Shown: positions 25,546 through 33,461 of the stretch, in pieces
Layout of the letters: the number at the start of each line of letters is the position of its first letter
Numbering within the stretch: the stretch's first letter is position 1
NCBI GenBank assembly: GCA_902363135.1
Contig: CABIZF010000002.1
Coordinates: forward strand, 248,001-312,000
Direction: 5' to 3'
Length of the DNA stretch: 64,000 bases
From: Lachnospiraceae bacterium
Lineage (GTDB): Bacteria; Bacillota; Clostridia; Lachnospirales; Lachnospiraceae
Position numbers and translations under genes: made by a program
The notes under the pieces: generated by a model
Databases searched by the model: none
What the model saw: only the letters and a program-made list of their open reading frames with translations
What the model was told of the DNA's origin: nothing

Positions 25546-26410
25546 TGGCAGCTTCGCCCTGCAGCCGCTCACGTATCTCTACACCGCGTCTGGTGGCAGC
25601 GAGGCCGCCGCGTCCGGTCTCGCGGAGGGAGACATCCATGAGGTCGCCGACTTCCTTCATGGCGTCGATGACCTGATCGGCCGGGATCATGCTTTGGATT
25701 CCGGCGAGCGCCATGTCAGCGGCAGACATCGCGTTGACAGCGCCGATGACGTTGCGCTTCACGCACGGTACCTCGACGAGACCGGAGACCGGGTCGCAGA
25801 CGAGACCGAGGAGATTTTTCAGGCTCATGGCGACGGCGGCGAGAATCTGTTCACAGCTGCCGCCGCGCAGGTAGACGAGTGCGCCTGCCGCCATCGCGGA
25901 GGCGGAGCCGATCTCTGCCTGACAGCCACCGGAGGCTCCGGCGATGCTGGCGCGGGTCGCGATGACCTGACCGATCCCGGCTGCGACGAAGAGGGCACGG
26001 ATCGTATTCGGATCATCACGGAAGAGCGGAATGAGTACAGCCGGGAGGACGCCGCAGGCTCCGGCGGTCGGAGCGGCGACGATCCGTTTCATGCAGGCAT
26101 TGGATTCGCCCATCTGGAGCGCCTGTGCGATGACGCGTCCCATCGCATCTCCGCACAGGGTATTGCCGGCAGCCACATAGTCGGCCATGACGCCGCCTGC
26201 GCCGCCGACCAGCCCGCTGTTGGATTTGCGGGATACGTCGTAGGAATCGCTGGCGTCACACATGCTTTCCCACATGGCAGTCATCTGGCGGATCGATGCC
26301 TCGCGGTCGACGAGCCGGTCCTTGCTGTCTTCCCGGAGCACTGCCTCCGCGAAATCGATGGATTCTTTCTGACAGATCGCAAGGATCTGCGACAATGCTT
26401 CAAATGCCAT
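25541..26410 (-). CDS. sdaAA: L-serine dehydratase, iron-sulfur-dependent, alpha subunit
   Basis: With the beta subunit this oxygen-sensitive cytoplasmic enzyme turns L-serine into pyruvate and ammonia using a [4Fe-4S] cluster. The 289-residue length is typical of clostridial alpha subunits. Conserved family segments are visible: SNSGLVGGAGG near 63, APTAGACGVLPAV near 112-124, SIAGASGGCQAEIGSASAMAAGAL near 155-178 and CDPVSGLVEVPC near 207-218. The cysteines in the last three are the cluster ligand candidates. The gene lies 101 nt downstream of sdaAB on the same strand, forming an operon. Confidence 0.95.
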   Translation of the reverse strand: MAFEALSQILAICQKESIDFAEAVLREDSKDRLVDREASIRQMTAMWESMCDASDSYDVSRKSNSGLVGGAGGVMADYVAAGNTLCGDAMGRVIAQALQMGESNACMKRIVAAPTAGACGVLPAVLIPLFRDDPNTIRALFVAAGIGQVIATRASIAGASGGCQAEIGSASAMAAGALVYLRGGSCEQILAAVAMSLKNLLGLVCDPVSGLVEVPCVKRNVIGAVNAMSAADMALAGIQSMIPADQVIDAMKEVGDLMDVSLRETGRGGLAATRRGVEIRERLQGEAAK

Positions 26411-26511
26411 AAATCTGGCCTCTCTTTCTATTTATAGTATCCCGTTTCATCCCGGCAGCTTTGTTACCGGGAGGGCATGCCACTTTTGCAGCAATTAGCC
26501 GGGCGCTTGTC

Positions 26512-27174
26512 TCACTGCTCTGCATTCAGATACGTTACCTTGATCACTCCTTCCAGACGCGAGAGCCACCGGAGCGCTTCGGCGGGGATATCCTGGTCGG
26601 TCTCGATGACCATCACGGCATAGCCGCCGCGGTGGTTCCGGTAGAGCTGCATGGTGGCGATGTTTACGGACTTGTGCGAGAGCATGGAGGTGACCTCTGC
26701 GACGTGGCCCGGCTGGTCCAGGTTGTGGACGATCAGGGTCGGGGAGTCGCCGTTGAAGTTTACGTTGATGCCGTCGAGCTTGTTGACCATGATGCGGCCT
26801 CCGCCGAGGGAGGAAGCCTGTACCTCCAGCTCACGGCCGCCTGCCGTGGACAGCTGCAGGATGGCGGTATTCGGATGCGCTTCTTTTAATTCGATCTTGT
26901 CAAAGGTAAATGCGAGTCCCTGCTCCACGGCGAGTGCAAAGCTGTCCGGGATGCGGATGTCGTCCGGCTTCATGCCGAGCAGACCTGCGACGAGCGCACG
27001 GTCGGTGCCGTGGCCGGTGCCGGTAGCGGCAAACGAACCGGAGAGTGTGATCTTTGCAGTGGCTGGCTGCCCGCCGAGCAGCCGCCGGGCGATCAGCCCG
27101 ATCCGGACGGCGCCTGCCGTATGGGAGCTGGAAGGGCCGACCATGACCGGCCCGAGGATATCAAAAATGTTCAT
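26512..27174 (-). CDS. sdaAB: L-serine dehydratase, iron-sulfur-dependent, beta subunit
   Basis: This is the 220-residue partner of SdaAA. The N-terminal part has the family signature ILGPVMVGPSSSHTAGAVRIG at about 5-25. The last 75 residues form an ACT domain (TLIVHNLDQPGHVAEVTSML), which probably binds serine or another amino acid. The start at MNIFDIL follows AGAAAGGAGCTTTC. A longer frame upstream would add a hydrophobic stretch that no family member has, so it is rejected. sdaAB is the first gene of the two-gene operon. Confidence 0.94.
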   Translation of the reverse strand: MNIFDILGPVMVGPSSSHTAGAVRIGLIARRLLGGQPATAKITLSGSFAATGTGHGTDRALVAGLLGMKPDDIRIPDSFALAVEQGLAFTFDKIELKEAHPNTAILQLSTAGGRELEVQASSLGGGRIMVNKLDGINVNFNGDSPTLIVHNLDQPGHVAEVTSMLSHKSVNIATMQLYRNHRGGYAVMVIETDQDIPAEALRWLSRLEGVIKVTYLNAEQ

Positions 27175-27275
27175 GAAAGCTCCTTTCTCTATCAAAAGCA
27201 AATGCAGCCGAATGACAGGAATGCATTCTGCTATGGATAAGTGAATGAAATAAAATGCGAATATCCACTTTATGT

Positions 27276-27303
27276 AAGAAAAGCAGAGCAAACGCTCTGC
27301 TTT
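27276..27303 (-). terminator. Terminator after the rhodanese/PP-loop gene
   Basis: AAGCAGAGC and GCTCTGCTT pair around a GTTT loop and are followed on the minus strand by TTCTTAC. It separates the PP-loop gene from the serine dehydratase operon. Confidence 0.75.
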
Positions 27304-27373
27304 AGTCTGTGCAGATCATACAAAGTTTATTCTATGTGATCTGGTAAAAATATTCAACTGGAAATTGTGAAAT

Positions 27374-28582
27374 TTAGTCTGAGACTGGTGCTGCTGTATC
27401 ATACCCTTCCAGAAACGAGTGCCGCACGCCGTGCTGCTTGTAGCCGATCACGGTATCGAGGTTTACATTTTCCATGCTGCGGAAAATGTTGCCCTCTACG
27501 TATGGGTTTGTCTTTTTCATCTCGGCGATCATTTTTTTGACTTCCATGCGTTTGGAGACGCTCGTTCCGTCCGGACGGCAGGTCGTGCACGTATCGGTAA
27601 AGCGGCAGGCGCACTGGATGAAGTGCAGGTCATTGTAGTCACGCCAGTGGATGATGTCGGCCTCGCGGATCAGGTACATCGGGCGGATGACCTCCATTCC
27701 GTCAAAATGGATGCTGTGCAGCTTTGGCATCATCGTCTGGATCTGTGCGCCGTAGAGCATGCCCATGAGGTTTGTCTCGATGACATCGTCGTAGTGATGG
27801 CCGAGTGCGATCTTATTGCAGCCCAGATCCATTGCCCTGCGGTATAGATAGCCGCGGCGCATGCGGGCGCAGAGATAGCACGGGGATTTGTCGATATTGT
27901 AGACGGCATCGAAGATCTGTGTCTCGAAAATGGTGGCCGGGATGCCGAGCATGCGGGCGTTTTCCTCGATGATCTTCCGGTTGGCTGCATTATAGCCCGG
28001 ATCCATGACGAGATAGACGACCTCAAACGGGAATTTATTGTGGCGCTTCAGCTCCTGAAACAGCTTTGCCATGAGCATGGAGTCCTTGCCACCGGAGATA
28101 CAGACTGCGATCTTATCGTTTTCCTGGATCAGCTCATAGTCGCGGACCGCCTTTGCAAAGCGGGAGAAGAGCGGCACATGGAATTTGCGCCGGATGCTGT
28201 CTTCGATACGCTTCTGGCGGGCCAGCCGGGCTTCTTCTTTTTCTTCTTCACTTTCATCCGGCGTATCGCCTGCCAAGTGGGCGAGTAGCCAGCCGTTGTA
28301 TCCGCCGGTCAGGCTGCGCGACGGGATGCCGCGGCGGTTCAGCTCGGAAGCGAGCTCCATGCTTAAAATACCGCGTGCGCAGTAGAGGATCGCGGTGCGG
28401 CCTTTGAGCAGCTCCGGTTCGGAGGTGAGCCGGTCGACTACGGCTTCCTGCGGGATGTGGATCGCGCCGTTTGCCATTCCGTAGGCAATGCTCGCGTCGT
28501 CACGGGTGTCAATGAGCTGATAGGAATCCTGCGGAAGCATTTTCAGCTCCTGCGGGGTGATTTCGATCTGTGTATCTGCCAT
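27374..28582 (-). CDS. Rhodanese domain fused to TtcA-like PP-loop ATPase
   Basis: The 402-residue cytoplasmic protein is predicted to thiolate tRNA or a related substrate. Residues 1-105 are a rhodanese domain with Cys68 in the active-loop position (LYCARG). A charged Glu/Arg linker covers about 106-130. The PP-loop SGGKDS is at 163-168, and TtcA-type cysteines occur as CYLC (235-238) with a further cluster C324, C326, C332 and C335. TtcA makes 2-thiocytidine in tRNA using a [4Fe-4S] cluster; the fused rhodanese could deliver the sulfur in cis. The exact nucleotide target is not certain, since the cysteine-rich tail is more extended than in enterobacterial TtcA. It has its own promoter and terminator. 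Confidence 0.85.
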   Translation of the reverse strand: MADTQIEITPQELKMLPQDSYQLIDTRDDASIAYGMANGAIHIPQEAVVDRLTSEPELLKGRTAILYCARGILSMELASELNRRGIPSRSLTGGYNGWLLAHLAGDTPDESEEEKEEARLARQKRIEDSIRRKFHVPLFSRFAKAVRDYELIQENDKIAVCISGGKDSMLMAKLFQELKRHNKFPFEVVYLVMDPGYNAANRKIIEENARMLGIPATIFETQIFDAVYNIDKSPCYLCARMRRGYLYRRAMDLGCNKIALGHHYDDVIETNLMGMLYGAQIQTMMPKLHSIHFDGMEVIRPMYLIREADIIHWRDYNDLHFIQCACRFTDTCTTCRPDGTSVSKRMEVKKMIAEMKKTNPYVEGNIFRSMENVNLDTVIGYKQHGVRHSFLEGYDTAAPVSD

Positions 28583-28645
28583 GGGGGTCTCCTCTTTCTA
28601 ATAATTGTGCTGGGATGCTTGCGAATATACGGAACTCCGCGTGCT

Positions 28646-28674
28646 ATCTTATCACAAGCGCTTATTTTTTTCAA
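28646..28674 (-). promoter_or_regulatory. Promoter of the rhodanese/PP-loop gene
   Basis: On the minus strand TTGAAA and TAAGAT are 17 bp apart, about 65 nt before the start codon. Confidence 0.75.
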
Positions 28675-28679
28675 CACGG

Positions 28680-28720
28680 CAAAAAGACTCCGGCACCTCA
28701 TTTTGGCCGGTGCCGGAGTC
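28680..28720 (-). terminator. Terminator after the secreted repeat protein gene
   Basis: Perfect 12-base arms GACTCCGGCACC and GGTGCCGGAGTC are followed by TTTTT on the minus strand. Confidence 0.92.
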
Positions 28721-28739
28721 TGGAAAAGGGGGAGCTTTG

Positions 28740-30662
28740 TTACTCGCCCAGTACGGTGCCGTCTGCGAGCGTGATCGTATGTCCGTTAAAGTCGATCGTC
28801 CCATTGTTGGTCAGGGAAGTGATCGTGCAGTCGCCGATCAGGGTCCAGGTGCTGCCTTCCTCTACGGTGACGACTGCGTTGTCGTCGACGGCGGTTCCTC
28901 CGTCGGCATTTTTTGTGATGTTGATCATGCCGGTGAAGCTGCTGCTGCCGGAGAGCGTCAGCGCGAGCGTGGAGATGCTGTCTACGATGATATCGCCCTC
29001 AAGCGTCTGGTCGTCTGCGGTAAATTCGACCTGTGCGCCGTTGCTGCCGGCAGTGCCCCAGCCGTGGCTCGCACTGTTGCCGGTCACATTCAAGAGGTAT
29101 GCATCGGAGTCGTTGTTAGTCAGGGTCACGCCGGTAAGATCGATCGTGCAGTGCGTATTGGTCACGTAGAACATGTCGCCGTTGTTCGAGGTGAGTGTTC
29201 CGCCGTTCATCGTGAAGGAGGAGGTACCGACCTCTGCGTCTCCGGACATGGACTGATAGATCATGACATTGTGTACGTTTTCATCGGAGCTGGTACCCTC
29301 TGTATTGCTCATGTTTCCGGTTACGTCGCAGTTGTCAAGGGTGATGGAATTCTGTCCTTCGATGACAAGTGCTTCTGAATTATTAGCTGTCAGCGTGGCG
29401 TCTGAAACAGAAATCGCTGCGGTCGAATAGACAGCCGGTGAGTTGTAGCCGTTGGAGGTATAGGTGCCTCCGTTTACATTTACGGTGCCGCCGCCCCGGT
29501 CAGAACGGATGGCTGCGGCTGAATTTCCGGATGTATCGACGGTCAGGCCGGAGGCTTTTGTAGTCGCGCCGCCGGTCGTCTGGATTCCGCCGGAATTATC
29601 TGCGGTCGTTGTGATCGTGGAGTCTGAGATCGTGACAGTCGTACCTTCCCCGTAGCTGAATACGCCATTGCCGTTTTGTGCAGAGGAGGTGACAGTCGCG
29701 CCGGTGATCGTGACGTCTGCGCCGCCGGTTGCGAGCAGTGCTGCGTTCATGCCGTAGAAATCGCCATCCTCGGTGTTGGAGCTTGAACCGGAGGATTTGT
29801 CGACGGTGATGCCGTCTAAGGTGACGGTCGCTCCGTCGATGCGGACCGCATTTTCGTCATCTCCGGTGGATGTGTAGGTTTCATCTGAGACGGTGGAATC
29901 CTCACTGATGGTCGTCGCTGCATCGCCCTGTGTCACTTCGCCGGAGCCGCCGAAGCCACCCGGAGCGCCGAAGCCGCCCGGAGCGCCGTTGCCGTTTGGA
30001 GCACCGCTTCCGTCCGGTGCGCCGATTTCTCCGTTTCCGCCCATGTCATCCGGATGGGTGGAGAGGACAGTCACCTGGGTGACATCGCCGTTTTCATCAA
30101 ATTCAATGGAGAGGATGGAATCCGCCGCGATATCGTCGAGGGAGCCTTCCTCGGTGTCATTCCCGTTCTCGACAAGGATTTCCGTATCGGCAAAATCCAG
30201 CGTCAGAGTGTCATCGCCTGCGGTAAAGAAGTCCATACCGTTGCCGGCATCATCCGGCTTTTCCGGCGGGGTCTGAGCATTGCTGTCGGCTGAGCTCTCG
30301 GAGCCTGGAGCGGCATTGCTGTTGTCATCCGGTTTTTCCGGCGGGGTCTGAGCATTGCTGTCAGATGAGCCCTCGGAGCCTGGAGCGGCATTGCTGTTGT
30401 CATACGGCTTTTCCGGCGGGGTCTGAGCATTGCTGTCGGCTGAGCCCTCGGAGCCTGGGGCGGCATTGCTGTTGTCATCCGGTTTTTCCGGCGGGTTCAG
30501 CTCGCCGACCTGCAGATCGACGCTGCTGCCGTCGATGTCTGTGACCTTCGCGGTGATCGTCTGACTGCTGTAGTCACTGTCTGCGAATACGCTGACGCCG
30601 CCGAAGGCTGCTGCGGAAACGGAAAGGGAAAGTGCATATAAGAATAATTGTCTTTTTTTCAT
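28740..30662 (-). CDS. Secreted beta-helix-like repeat protein of unknown function
   Basis: The 640-residue protein has a clear signal peptide (MKKRQ, hydrophobic core, cleavage after SVFA near 27) and no anchor, so it is probably released. Residues about 55-135 hold three full copies and part of a fourth of a 25-residue unit beginning PPEKPDDNSNAAPG. A short acidic beta region follows, then a Gly/Pro-rich GAPGGFG stretch (about 215-240). From about 250 to the end, short repeats of the type VTITGATVTSSAQNG and LTLSGSSSFTG read like a right-handed parallel beta-helix rich in Asn, Thr and Ser. A carbohydrate-facing or adhesive role is plausible but not shown. TATAAT and direct repeats upstream link it to the neighbouring two-component system. 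Confidence 0.8.
   Translation of the reverse strand: MKKRQLFLYALSLSVSAAAFGGVSVFADSDYSSQTITAKVTDIDGSSVDLQVGELNPPEKPDDNSNAAPGSEGSADSNAQTPPEKPYDNSNAAPGSEGSSDSNAQTPPEKPDDNSNAAPGSESSADSNAQTPPEKPDDAGNGMDFFTAGDDTLTLDFADTEILVENGNDTEEGSLDDIAADSILSIEFDENGDVTQVTVLSTHPDDMGGNGEIGAPDGSGAPNGNGAPGGFGAPGGFGGSGEVTQGDAATTISEDSTVSDETYTSTGDDENAVRIDGATVTLDGITVDKSSGSSSNTEDGDFYGMNAALLATGGADVTITGATVTSSAQNGNGVFSYGEGTTVTISDSTITTTADNSGGIQTTGGATTKASGLTVDTSGNSAAAIRSDRGGGTVNVNGGTYTSNGYNSPAVYSTAAISVSDATLTANNSEALVIEGQNSITLDNCDVTGNMSNTEGTSSDENVHNVMIYQSMSGDAEVGTSSFTMNGGTLTSNNGDMFYVTNTHCTIDLTGVTLTNNDSDAYLLNVTGNSASHGWGTAGSNGAQVEFTADDQTLEGDIIVDSISTLALTLSGSSSFTGMINITKNADGGTAVDDNAVVTVEEGSTWTLIGDCTITSLTNNGTIDFNGHTITLADGTVLGE
30251..30498 (-). 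repeat. 75-bp tandem repeats in the secreted protein gene
   Basis: TTCCGGCGGG recurs at 30261, 30336, 30411 and 30486, an exact 75-base period. Units differ at only a few positions, so expansion was recent or the array is kept uniform by recombination. Confidence 0.9.
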
Positions 30663-30712
30663 GGTAAATTCCTCCTTGTGGATTGAACTGTTTTCTTTGC
30701 TTCCTGACCAGC

Positions 30713-30745
30713 ATTATAGGACGCCAACCTTAGACTTAGCTTAGA
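30713..30745 (-). promoter_or_regulatory. Promoter with 11-bp-spaced direct repeats
   Basis: On the minus strand a perfect TATAAT (30713-30718) has no normal -35. In its place lie direct repeats TCTAAG-CTAAG-TCTAAG (30729-30745), the outer two offset by 11 bp. That spacing and position are typical for OmpR/PhoB-type activators, and an OmpR-type regulator gene lies next door. Confidence 0.6.
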
Positions 30746-30780
30746 AAAAAAGACTTCACAGAATGATTTCTGTGAAGTCT
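30744..30780 (-). terminator. Terminator after the histidine kinase gene
   Basis: AGACTTCACAGAA and TTCTGTGAAGTCT pair almost fully around a short loop and are followed by seven Ts on the minus strand. Confidence 0.9.
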
Positions 30781-30835
30781 TTGTGAAGTGCGCCTAGCGG
30801 CGCACGTTTGGAATTTTTGTGCTGAGTGAACGTTG

Positions 30836-32113
30836 TCAGGAGCGAAAGAAGACCGAGAAACAGATTTTGTTTCCATCCTTATATTCTGCTGTGATCTGTC
30901 CGCGGTTCGCCTCCGTGATCGACTGTGCGACCGAAAGACCGATACCGTAGCCGCCTTTTTTCTGTGTGCGTGCCGCATCTGCCCGGTAAAAGCGATCGAA
31001 AAGACGGGCGGGTGGGACGTCAGGGAGGGCGTCACAGGTATTGGCGATTTGCAGCAGTGTACCGCGTCCCTCTTTTTTCAGCGTGACCGTTACAAAACCG
31101 CCGTCGTTCGTATATTTCAGTGCATTTTCCAGAAGGATCGAAAGGAGCTGCGTGATATGTCCCTGATCCGCGTGGAGCCAAAGATCCGGCCGGATATCGG
31201 ATCGCATAGTGATCCGGCGCAGCGCAAACGGCTCGGCGAAGGCATCGGCATTTTCTTGTACGAGTGCACTGAAGGAAAAGTCTGTCGGTGTGATCTGCAA
31301 GGTGGCCTCGTCCATCCGCGCCAGTGTGAGCAGGTTTTTCATCAGACCGTTTAAGCGGTTCACCTGTTCGCGGATATTTCGGCTCCATTTGTTTTCTCCG
31401 TTGTAGAGCTCCATCGCGTCTGTGTTCGCCAGAATGATCGCGAGCGGCGTCTTGATCTCATGACCGGCGTTTGTGACGAACTGCTTCTGCTTCTGCATGT
31501 TTTCTGCAAACGGGCGGATGGCGCGCTTCGAGAGCAGGATCACGAGCAGCAGCATGAGGATCCAGCAGAGTACGCCGAGCGCGGCGGAGAGCAGAAGGAC
31601 ACGCAGGGAGGAGAGGAGATCCTGCGAGGTGTCCAGAAAGATGAGCACGACCTCTTCTTTTTCTTCGTCTGCACGCACGGAATATTTGTACCTTCCGCTT
31701 GTGCCGTCGGTGTCGGCAGCCTGCCAGATGGCGGAGGCGAGCGCAGCCGCGTCCTCCTCGCTTAAGGTCGAGACGCGGGTGACATCGGTGGAGAGGACCT
31801 CCCCGGTAAGATCTGTGCGCACGACAAAATAATTGGAGGAGAGGATCGCATCCTTTGCATTGCGTTCCTGTCCAAACGGAGAGGGCGGCTCCGGCGGCTT
31901 ATCGGCATCCGGAGCTGTCGATTTGTTCCCGGAGAATGGCTTATCCGGAAATTCGCCGAGCTCCTGTGCAGTGATCCAGCCAAGTGTACGGCTCGTCTCC
32001 TTTTCGGAGAGGACGATATTTGTGATATTGATGCCGCCGAGCAGGACCAGGAGCAGGACGCTGATGGCGGTCATCGAGGTGATGACAAATTTTTTCTGCA
32101 GCGCACGGATCAT
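30836..32113 (-). CDS. Sensor histidine kinase
   Basis: This 425-residue membrane protein senses an extracellular signal and phosphorylates the adjacent regulator. Transmembrane helices lie at about 12-35 and 171-195, with a 135-residue extracytoplasmic domain between them (Pro-rich DKPPEPPSPFG near 71-81). The HisKA phospho-acceptor is His218 in NAGHEIKTPLA. The ATPase domain shows the N box (LLENALKYT), an F box region (LFDRFYRAD) and the G2 box (GYGIGLSVA). The start overlaps the regulator stop by four bases (ATGA) and follows GGAGGCGAAGGC. A longer frame extending into the regulator gene is rejected. Confidence 0.95.
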   Translation of the reverse strand: MIRALQKKFVITSMTAISVLLLVLLGGINITNIVLSEKETSRTLGWITAQELGEFPDKPFSGNKSTAPDADKPPEPPSPFGQERNAKDAILSSNYFVVRTDLTGEVLSTDVTRVSTLSEEDAAALASAIWQAADTDGTSGRYKYSVRADEEKEEVVLIFLDTSQDLLSSLRVLLLSAALGVLCWILMLLLVILLSKRAIRPFAENMQKQKQFVTNAGHEIKTPLAIILANTDAMELYNGENKWSRNIREQVNRLNGLMKNLLTLARMDEATLQITPTDFSFSALVQENADAFAEPFALRRITMRSDIRPDLWLHADQGHITQLLSILLENALKYTNDGGFVTVTLKKEGRGTLLQIANTCDALPDVPPARLFDRFYRADAARTQKKGGYGIGLSVAQSITEANRGQITAEYKDGNKICFSVFFRS

Positions 32114-32784
32114 GCCTTCGCCTCCAGTGTATAGCCGACGTTCCGCTTTGCGCGGATCGCGCAGGAAGAGCCGACGGCGGTGAGACGCTTCCACAGATAA
32201 GAGATATAGACCCATACGACGCCTAGCTCTGCGTCGGTGTCGTATCCCCATATTTTTACGAGCAGATCTGCAGAGGAGAGGTAGATACCTTGATTGCGTA
32301 TGAGCAGCTCCATCAGCTGGTATTCCAGACGCGGCAGCACGACGCTTCCGGTCGGGCCGGAGAGCTCATAGCTGGCCGTATTTAAGGAGAGGTCTTTGCA
32401 GCGGAGAATATCCGGGGAAAATTCCTCCCGGCGGCGCAGCATCGCGCGGATGCGGGCCAGCAGCTCGCCCATTGCAAATGGCTTCGGAAGGTAATCATCT
32501 GCCCCTGCATCGAGTCCCTGGATCCGGTCCTCCACCTCCGTTTTGGCGGTGAGTAGCAGGATCGGAGTCCGGCAGCCTGCAGCGCGAAGCCTTTGCAGTA
32601 CCTCAAGCCCGCTTAATTTTGGCATCATGATGTCGAGGATGATGCCGTCATAGGTTTCGCTGAGTGCATAGGAGAGCGCATCCTCCCCATCGGAGACTGC
32701 GTCGACGAGATAGTTGTGATAGGTGAGGATGTCCACGACAGCTTCTGCCATCGTGGGTTCATCCTCTGCAAACAAAAGCTTCAT
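32110..32784 (-). CDS. OmpR/PhoB family response regulator
   Basis: This 224-residue DNA-binding regulator pairs with the downstream kinase. The receiver domain (1-120) has acidic residues ED at 7-8, the phospho-acceptor Asp51 in LDIMMP, and the conserved T/K in LLTAKTEVED. The winged-helix output domain (about 128-222) carries RLEYQLMELL and VWVYISYLWKRL. ATGA overlaps with both neighbours show tight translational coupling. The 11-bp direct repeats before the secreted protein gene are its most obvious candidate site. Confidence 0.95.
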   Translation of the reverse strand: MKLLFAEDEPTMAEAVVDILTYHNYLVDAVSDGEDALSYALSETYDGIILDIMMPKLSGLEVLQRLRAAGCRTPILLLTAKTEVEDRIQGLDAGADDYLPKPFAMGELLARIRAMLRRREEFSPDILRCKDLSLNTASYELSGPTGSVVLPRLEYQLMELLIRNQGIYLSSADLLVKIWGYDTDAELGVVWVYISYLWKRLTAVGSSCAIRAKRNVGYTLEAKA

Positions 32785-33302
32785 GCTTTTTTCGGCTCCG
32801 GATAGTCGACGCCAAATGTATCTACGGTCATCGATTTGATTTTCTGTTCCTTCATCGGGCGGTCACGGAAATCCGTCGGGACATCTGCGATCTTATTTAC
32901 GATATCCATGCCCTCGATGACTTTGCCGAATGCAGCATAAGCGCCATCCAGATGCGGTGCATTCTTGTGCATGATGAAGAACTGGGAGCCTGCGGAGTCC
33001 GGATGCATGGCGCGGGCCATTGAGAGGACACCCTCGGTGTGGCGAAGGTCATTTTTGAAGCCGTTCTGGGAGAACTCACCCGGAATCGTGTAGCCCGGGC
33101 CGCCCATGCCGGTACCGTTTGGACAGCCGCCCTGGATCATAAAGCCGTTGATGACGCGGTGGAAGATCAGGCCATCATAGAAGCCCTTCTTTACGAGGCT
33201 GATGAAGTTGTTGACGGAGTTCGGAGCGACCTCCGGGTAGAGCTCTGCCTTAATGCAGTCGCCGTTTTCCATGGTAATGGTTACGATTGGATTCTGTGCC
33301 AT
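32781..33302 (-). CDS. Cyclophilin-type peptidyl-prolyl cis-trans isomerase
   Basis: This 173-residue protein isomerises Xaa-Pro bonds in protein folding. Cyclophilin motifs are plain: FHRVINGFMIQGG near 45-57 with the catalytic Arg, the GPGYTIPGEF region, SMARAMHPDSAGSQFFI near 90-106, and HLDGAYAAFGKVIEGMD near 112-128. No signal peptide is seen, so it is cytoplasmic. The ATG follows AAAGGAAAC. Its stop overlaps the regulator start by four bases, making it the first gene of a cyclophilin-regulator-kinase operon, an uncommon pairing. Confidence 0.95.
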   Translation of the reverse strand: MAQNPIVTITMENGDCIKAELYPEVAPNSVNNFISLVKKGFYDGLIFHRVINGFMIQGGCPNGTGMGGPGYTIPGEFSQNGFKNDLRHTEGVLSMARAMHPDSAGSQFFIMHKNAPHLDGAYAAFGKVIEGMDIVNKIADVPTDFRDRPMKEQKIKSMTVDTFGVDYPEPKKA

Positions 33303-33340
33303 TTTTCTGTTTCCTTTCTGATACATATTTATAAATTGCT

Positions 33341-33360
33341 GTCAAAACACCTTTTGACCT
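33341..33360. repeat. Hairpin family F copy
   Basis: GTCAAAACACCTTTTGACC is a near-palindrome matching those at 2464, 48233 and 61104. It lies in the divergent gap between the cyclophilin and GNAT genes, and on the minus strand its TTGACA end could also act as a -35. Confidence 0.5.
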
Positions 33361-33411
33361 GCCATCCCGATTATAACTTTTACAAGAATGGAATGCAAGG
33401 CAGAAAACGGG

Positions 33412-33439
33412 TTGCGTTATCGGGCGGGTATGATAGAAT
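33412..33439 (+). promoter_or_regulatory. Candidate promoter of the GNAT gene
   Basis: TTGCGT and TAGAAT are 16 bp apart, 22 nt before the start codon. Confidence 0.5.
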
Positions 33440-33461
33440 GGTGGATAAAGGATTGTGGTAG

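Noticed and set aside
23299..25572. Minus-strand open frame of 757 codons over the GH42 gene
   Set aside because: Antisense to a clear enzyme gene with intact catalytic residues; the composition (His, Arg and Leu excess) is typical of a shadow frame.
25469..26437. Plus-strand frame of 322 codons over sdaAA
   Set aside because: Antisense to sdaAA, whose motifs are complete; it begins inside a terminator.
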